Below are positions 62,712 to 64,000 of a stretch of 64,000 bases of DNA, piece by piece. Source of the DNA: Sphingobacterium sp. BN32 (GTDB lineage: Bacteria; Bacteroidota; Bacteroidia; Sphingobacteriales; Sphingobacteriaceae); the NCBI RefSeq assembly GCF_030503615.1, contig NZ_CP129963.1:2232001-2296000 (forward strand), in the 5' to 3' direction. A model generated the notes under the pieces. It was not told where the DNA came from, ran no database searches, and saw only the letters and a program-made list of their open reading frames with translations. Within the stretch, counting starts at the first letter, position 1. Each line of letters begins with the position of its first letter. The position numbers and the translations under genes are program-made.

Positions 62712-62790
62712 AAACCCCTTGTAAACCCAATACAAACCCAATACAAACCCCAATCAAACCCGCTCGTGAGCGGGTTTGATTGGGGTTTGT
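62712..62790. repeat. 11-bp phased repeat plus perfect 23-bp hairpin, copy 3
   Basis: Units AAACCCCTTGT, AAACCCAATAC, AAACCCAATAC, AAACCCCAATC (11 bases each, 62712-62755) then AAACCCGCTC. Arms 62743-62765 and 62768-62790 are exact reverse complements (23 bp) around GT. With the tract above, it fills the 62518-62860 gap between convergent genes, without a gene. Confidence 0.8.
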
Positions 62791-62860
62791 AAAGACTATA
62801 AAAAGCTATTGAGTGGACGTTGCTCTAACCTTGCCACAAAACGGCATTAATAAGGTTATT

Positions 62861-64000
62861 TTAGGATTTCGTTTCTGGAGAAAGGGGTTTCTCTTTTCGG
62901 AAGACAATGAACAATAAGGTTACTACGCCTAATAGAACGGGGTAATATAGGTACTGCATGATGTCTATTGGCGATAGGAGCGGCATTTTCCGTTCGGAAA
63001 GAATGATATTGGCTGCTGCTAGCGCTGCTAGAATTTGCGCGCCATAAGGGACCAAGCCTTGAATAAAACATGAAATTGTATCTAGAATACTGGCGACACG
63101 CTTCCCATCTAAACCATTCTTATCGGATATTTCTTTTGCGATAGGGCCAACAATTACAATGGTGATGGTATTATTTGCAATGGCTAAGTTGACCAAACCT
63201 GTCAAGAAAGCGATGCCGAGCTCGGCTCTTTTCTTGGAATGGATTCGTTTGGTTACTGCGTTCAACAGATATTCTATTCCGCCATTTAATCGAATGATGC
63301 CTACGACGCCACCAATAATCAGACACAGTATACTCAATTCAAACATACCTGCGAATCCATCGTTTATGGATTTCAGAACTGTTAGGAAATCAACGGAATT
63401 GCTTGCCAATCCGATTGCTGCAGCGACAAGAATGCCTACCCCTAAGGTGAAAATTACATTGAGACCTAATAAGGCGAGGATGAAAACGACTAAGTAGGGA
63501 ACGATTTTGATCAGTTCGTACTCCCCCACCGGAATCTGCTGTAAGTTCTTCACCAAATCTTGCCCTTGAAATGCATAGATGATAAATACCAAAATAGCAA
63601 CAGGTAGCACCATCTTAAAATTAACTTTGAATTTGTCGCGCATGCCGACATCCTGCGTGCGCGTTGCGGCGATGGTGGTATCTGAGATAAACGAAAGGTT
63701 ATCGCCAAACATCGCACCTCCTATTACGGCGGCTAAGGCGATTGGCATTATGCCGGCAATATTTTCTTCCAAACCTACTGCAATGGGCGCTAATGCGACA
63801 ATTGTTCCCACCGATGTACCCAAAGAGGTCGAAATGAAACAGGCAACCAGAAAGAGTCCTGCAATGATAAATTGCGGCGACACATAGGTCAAAGCAAAAT
63901 TAATAGTTGAAGATATCGCTCCAACATTCTTGGAAAGTTCGCCAAATGCCCCGGCTAATAAAAATATAAGGATCATGATCAGAATATTCTCATCGCCCGA
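62861..64000 (-). CDS. NhaC-family Na+/H+ antiporter, 3' part
   Basis: The frame is open to the window edge in the same frame (about 379 residues seen), so the start lies outside; the ATG at 63976 is probably internal. At least ten membrane helices are visible (FLLAGAFGELSKNVG, IAGLFLVACFISTSLGTSVGTIVALAPIAVGL and others). GAMFGDNLSFISDTTIAATRTQ and NNTITIVIVGPIAKEISDKNGL are NhaC signatures. It exchanges sodium or another ligand for protons across the inner membrane. Confidence 0.9.
   Translation of the reverse strand, partial: SGDENILIMILIFLLAGAFGELSKNVGAISSTINFALTYVSPQFIIAGLFLVACFISTSLGTSVGTIVALAPIAVGLEENIAGIMPIALAAVIGGAMFGDNLSFISDTTIAATRTQDVGMRDKFKVNFKMVLPVAILVFIIYAFQGQDLVKNLQQIPVGEYELIKIVPYLVVFILALLGLNVIFTLGVGILVAAAIGLASNSVDFLTVLKSINDGFAGMFELSILCLIIGGVVGIIRLNGGIEYLLNAVTKRIHSKKRAELGIAFLTGLVNLAIANNTITIVIVGPIAKEISDKNGLDGKRVASILDTISCFIQGLVPYGAQILAALAAANIILSERKMPLLSPIDIMQYLYYPVLLGVVTLLFIVFRKEKPLSPETKS

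Overview
The window looks like chromosome from a Sphingobacteriaceae member of the Bacteroidota, close to Sphingobacterium. The evidence is a SusC/SusD pair with a FecR/ECF-sigma switch, an Oar-type TonB receptor, futalosine-route menaquinone genes (mqnA, mqnE), DUF4296 and DUF4843 lipoproteins, TAnnTTTG-type promoter boxes, almost no Shine-Dalgarno sequences, and moderately AT-rich DNA. No phage, plasmid or CRISPR was seen. The only transposon is one intact IS3-family element.

Layout. 0.1-7.2 kb, minus strand: Oar-like receptor, a repeat island, then mutS2 with a DUF4296 lipoprotein. 7.3-12.8 kb, plus strand: a tightly packed run (YggS-type PLP protein, SSAT-like acetyltransferase, DUF3298 lipoprotein, aspartate kinase, THUMP-like methyltransferase) followed by a flavin monooxygenase. 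13.2-17 kb: an FAD/NAD(P)-binding protein flanked by tiny reading frames, a transglutaminase-like protein and a lipoprotein. 17-20.3 kb, minus strand: mqo, a TPP riboswitch, a PnuT-type thiamine transporter and an acyl-CoA-dehydrogenase-like protein. 20.5 kb: fabG. 21.4-31.8 kb: an ECF sigma factor divergent from fecR-susC-susD-DUF4843-PKD-double thioredoxin, an outer-membrane uptake locus with no visible glycoside hydrolase. 32-36.6 kb: LuxE-like protein, zinc peptidase, PhnA, rhodanese-thioredoxin fusion, DUF423. 36.7-38 kb: the IS3 element, inserted in a repeat tract. 38-42.6 kb: mqnA, a histidine phosphatase, mqnE and an MsbA-like ABC exporter. 42.8-46.8 kb: LacI regulator, aminotransferase, tyrA, GNAT. 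46.8-57.4 kb, mostly minus: LURP-one-like, DUF962-like, rny, a candidate 6S RNA, zapA, a coiled-coil protein, pheT, methyltransferase, HAD phosphatase, trxB, exonuclease. 57.6-60.8 kb: a four-gene MbnP/MbnH-type copper-associated operon. 60.9-64 kb: SRPBCC, pyrE, NUDIX, and an NhaC antiporter cut by the window edge.

The points most worth attention are: (1) the MbnP/MbnH operon with a small Cys protein and a Cys-tagged outer-membrane protein; (2) a family of intergenic elements made of 11-bp phased repeats running into a long hairpin, present three times beside shared degenerate TTAGA-type repeats; (3) a TPP riboswitch whose downstream sequence suggests three mutually exclusive stems controlling the pnuT start codon; (4) a candidate 6S RNA between zapA and rny; and (5) several genes with a -7 box so close to ATG that leaderless transcripts are predicted.
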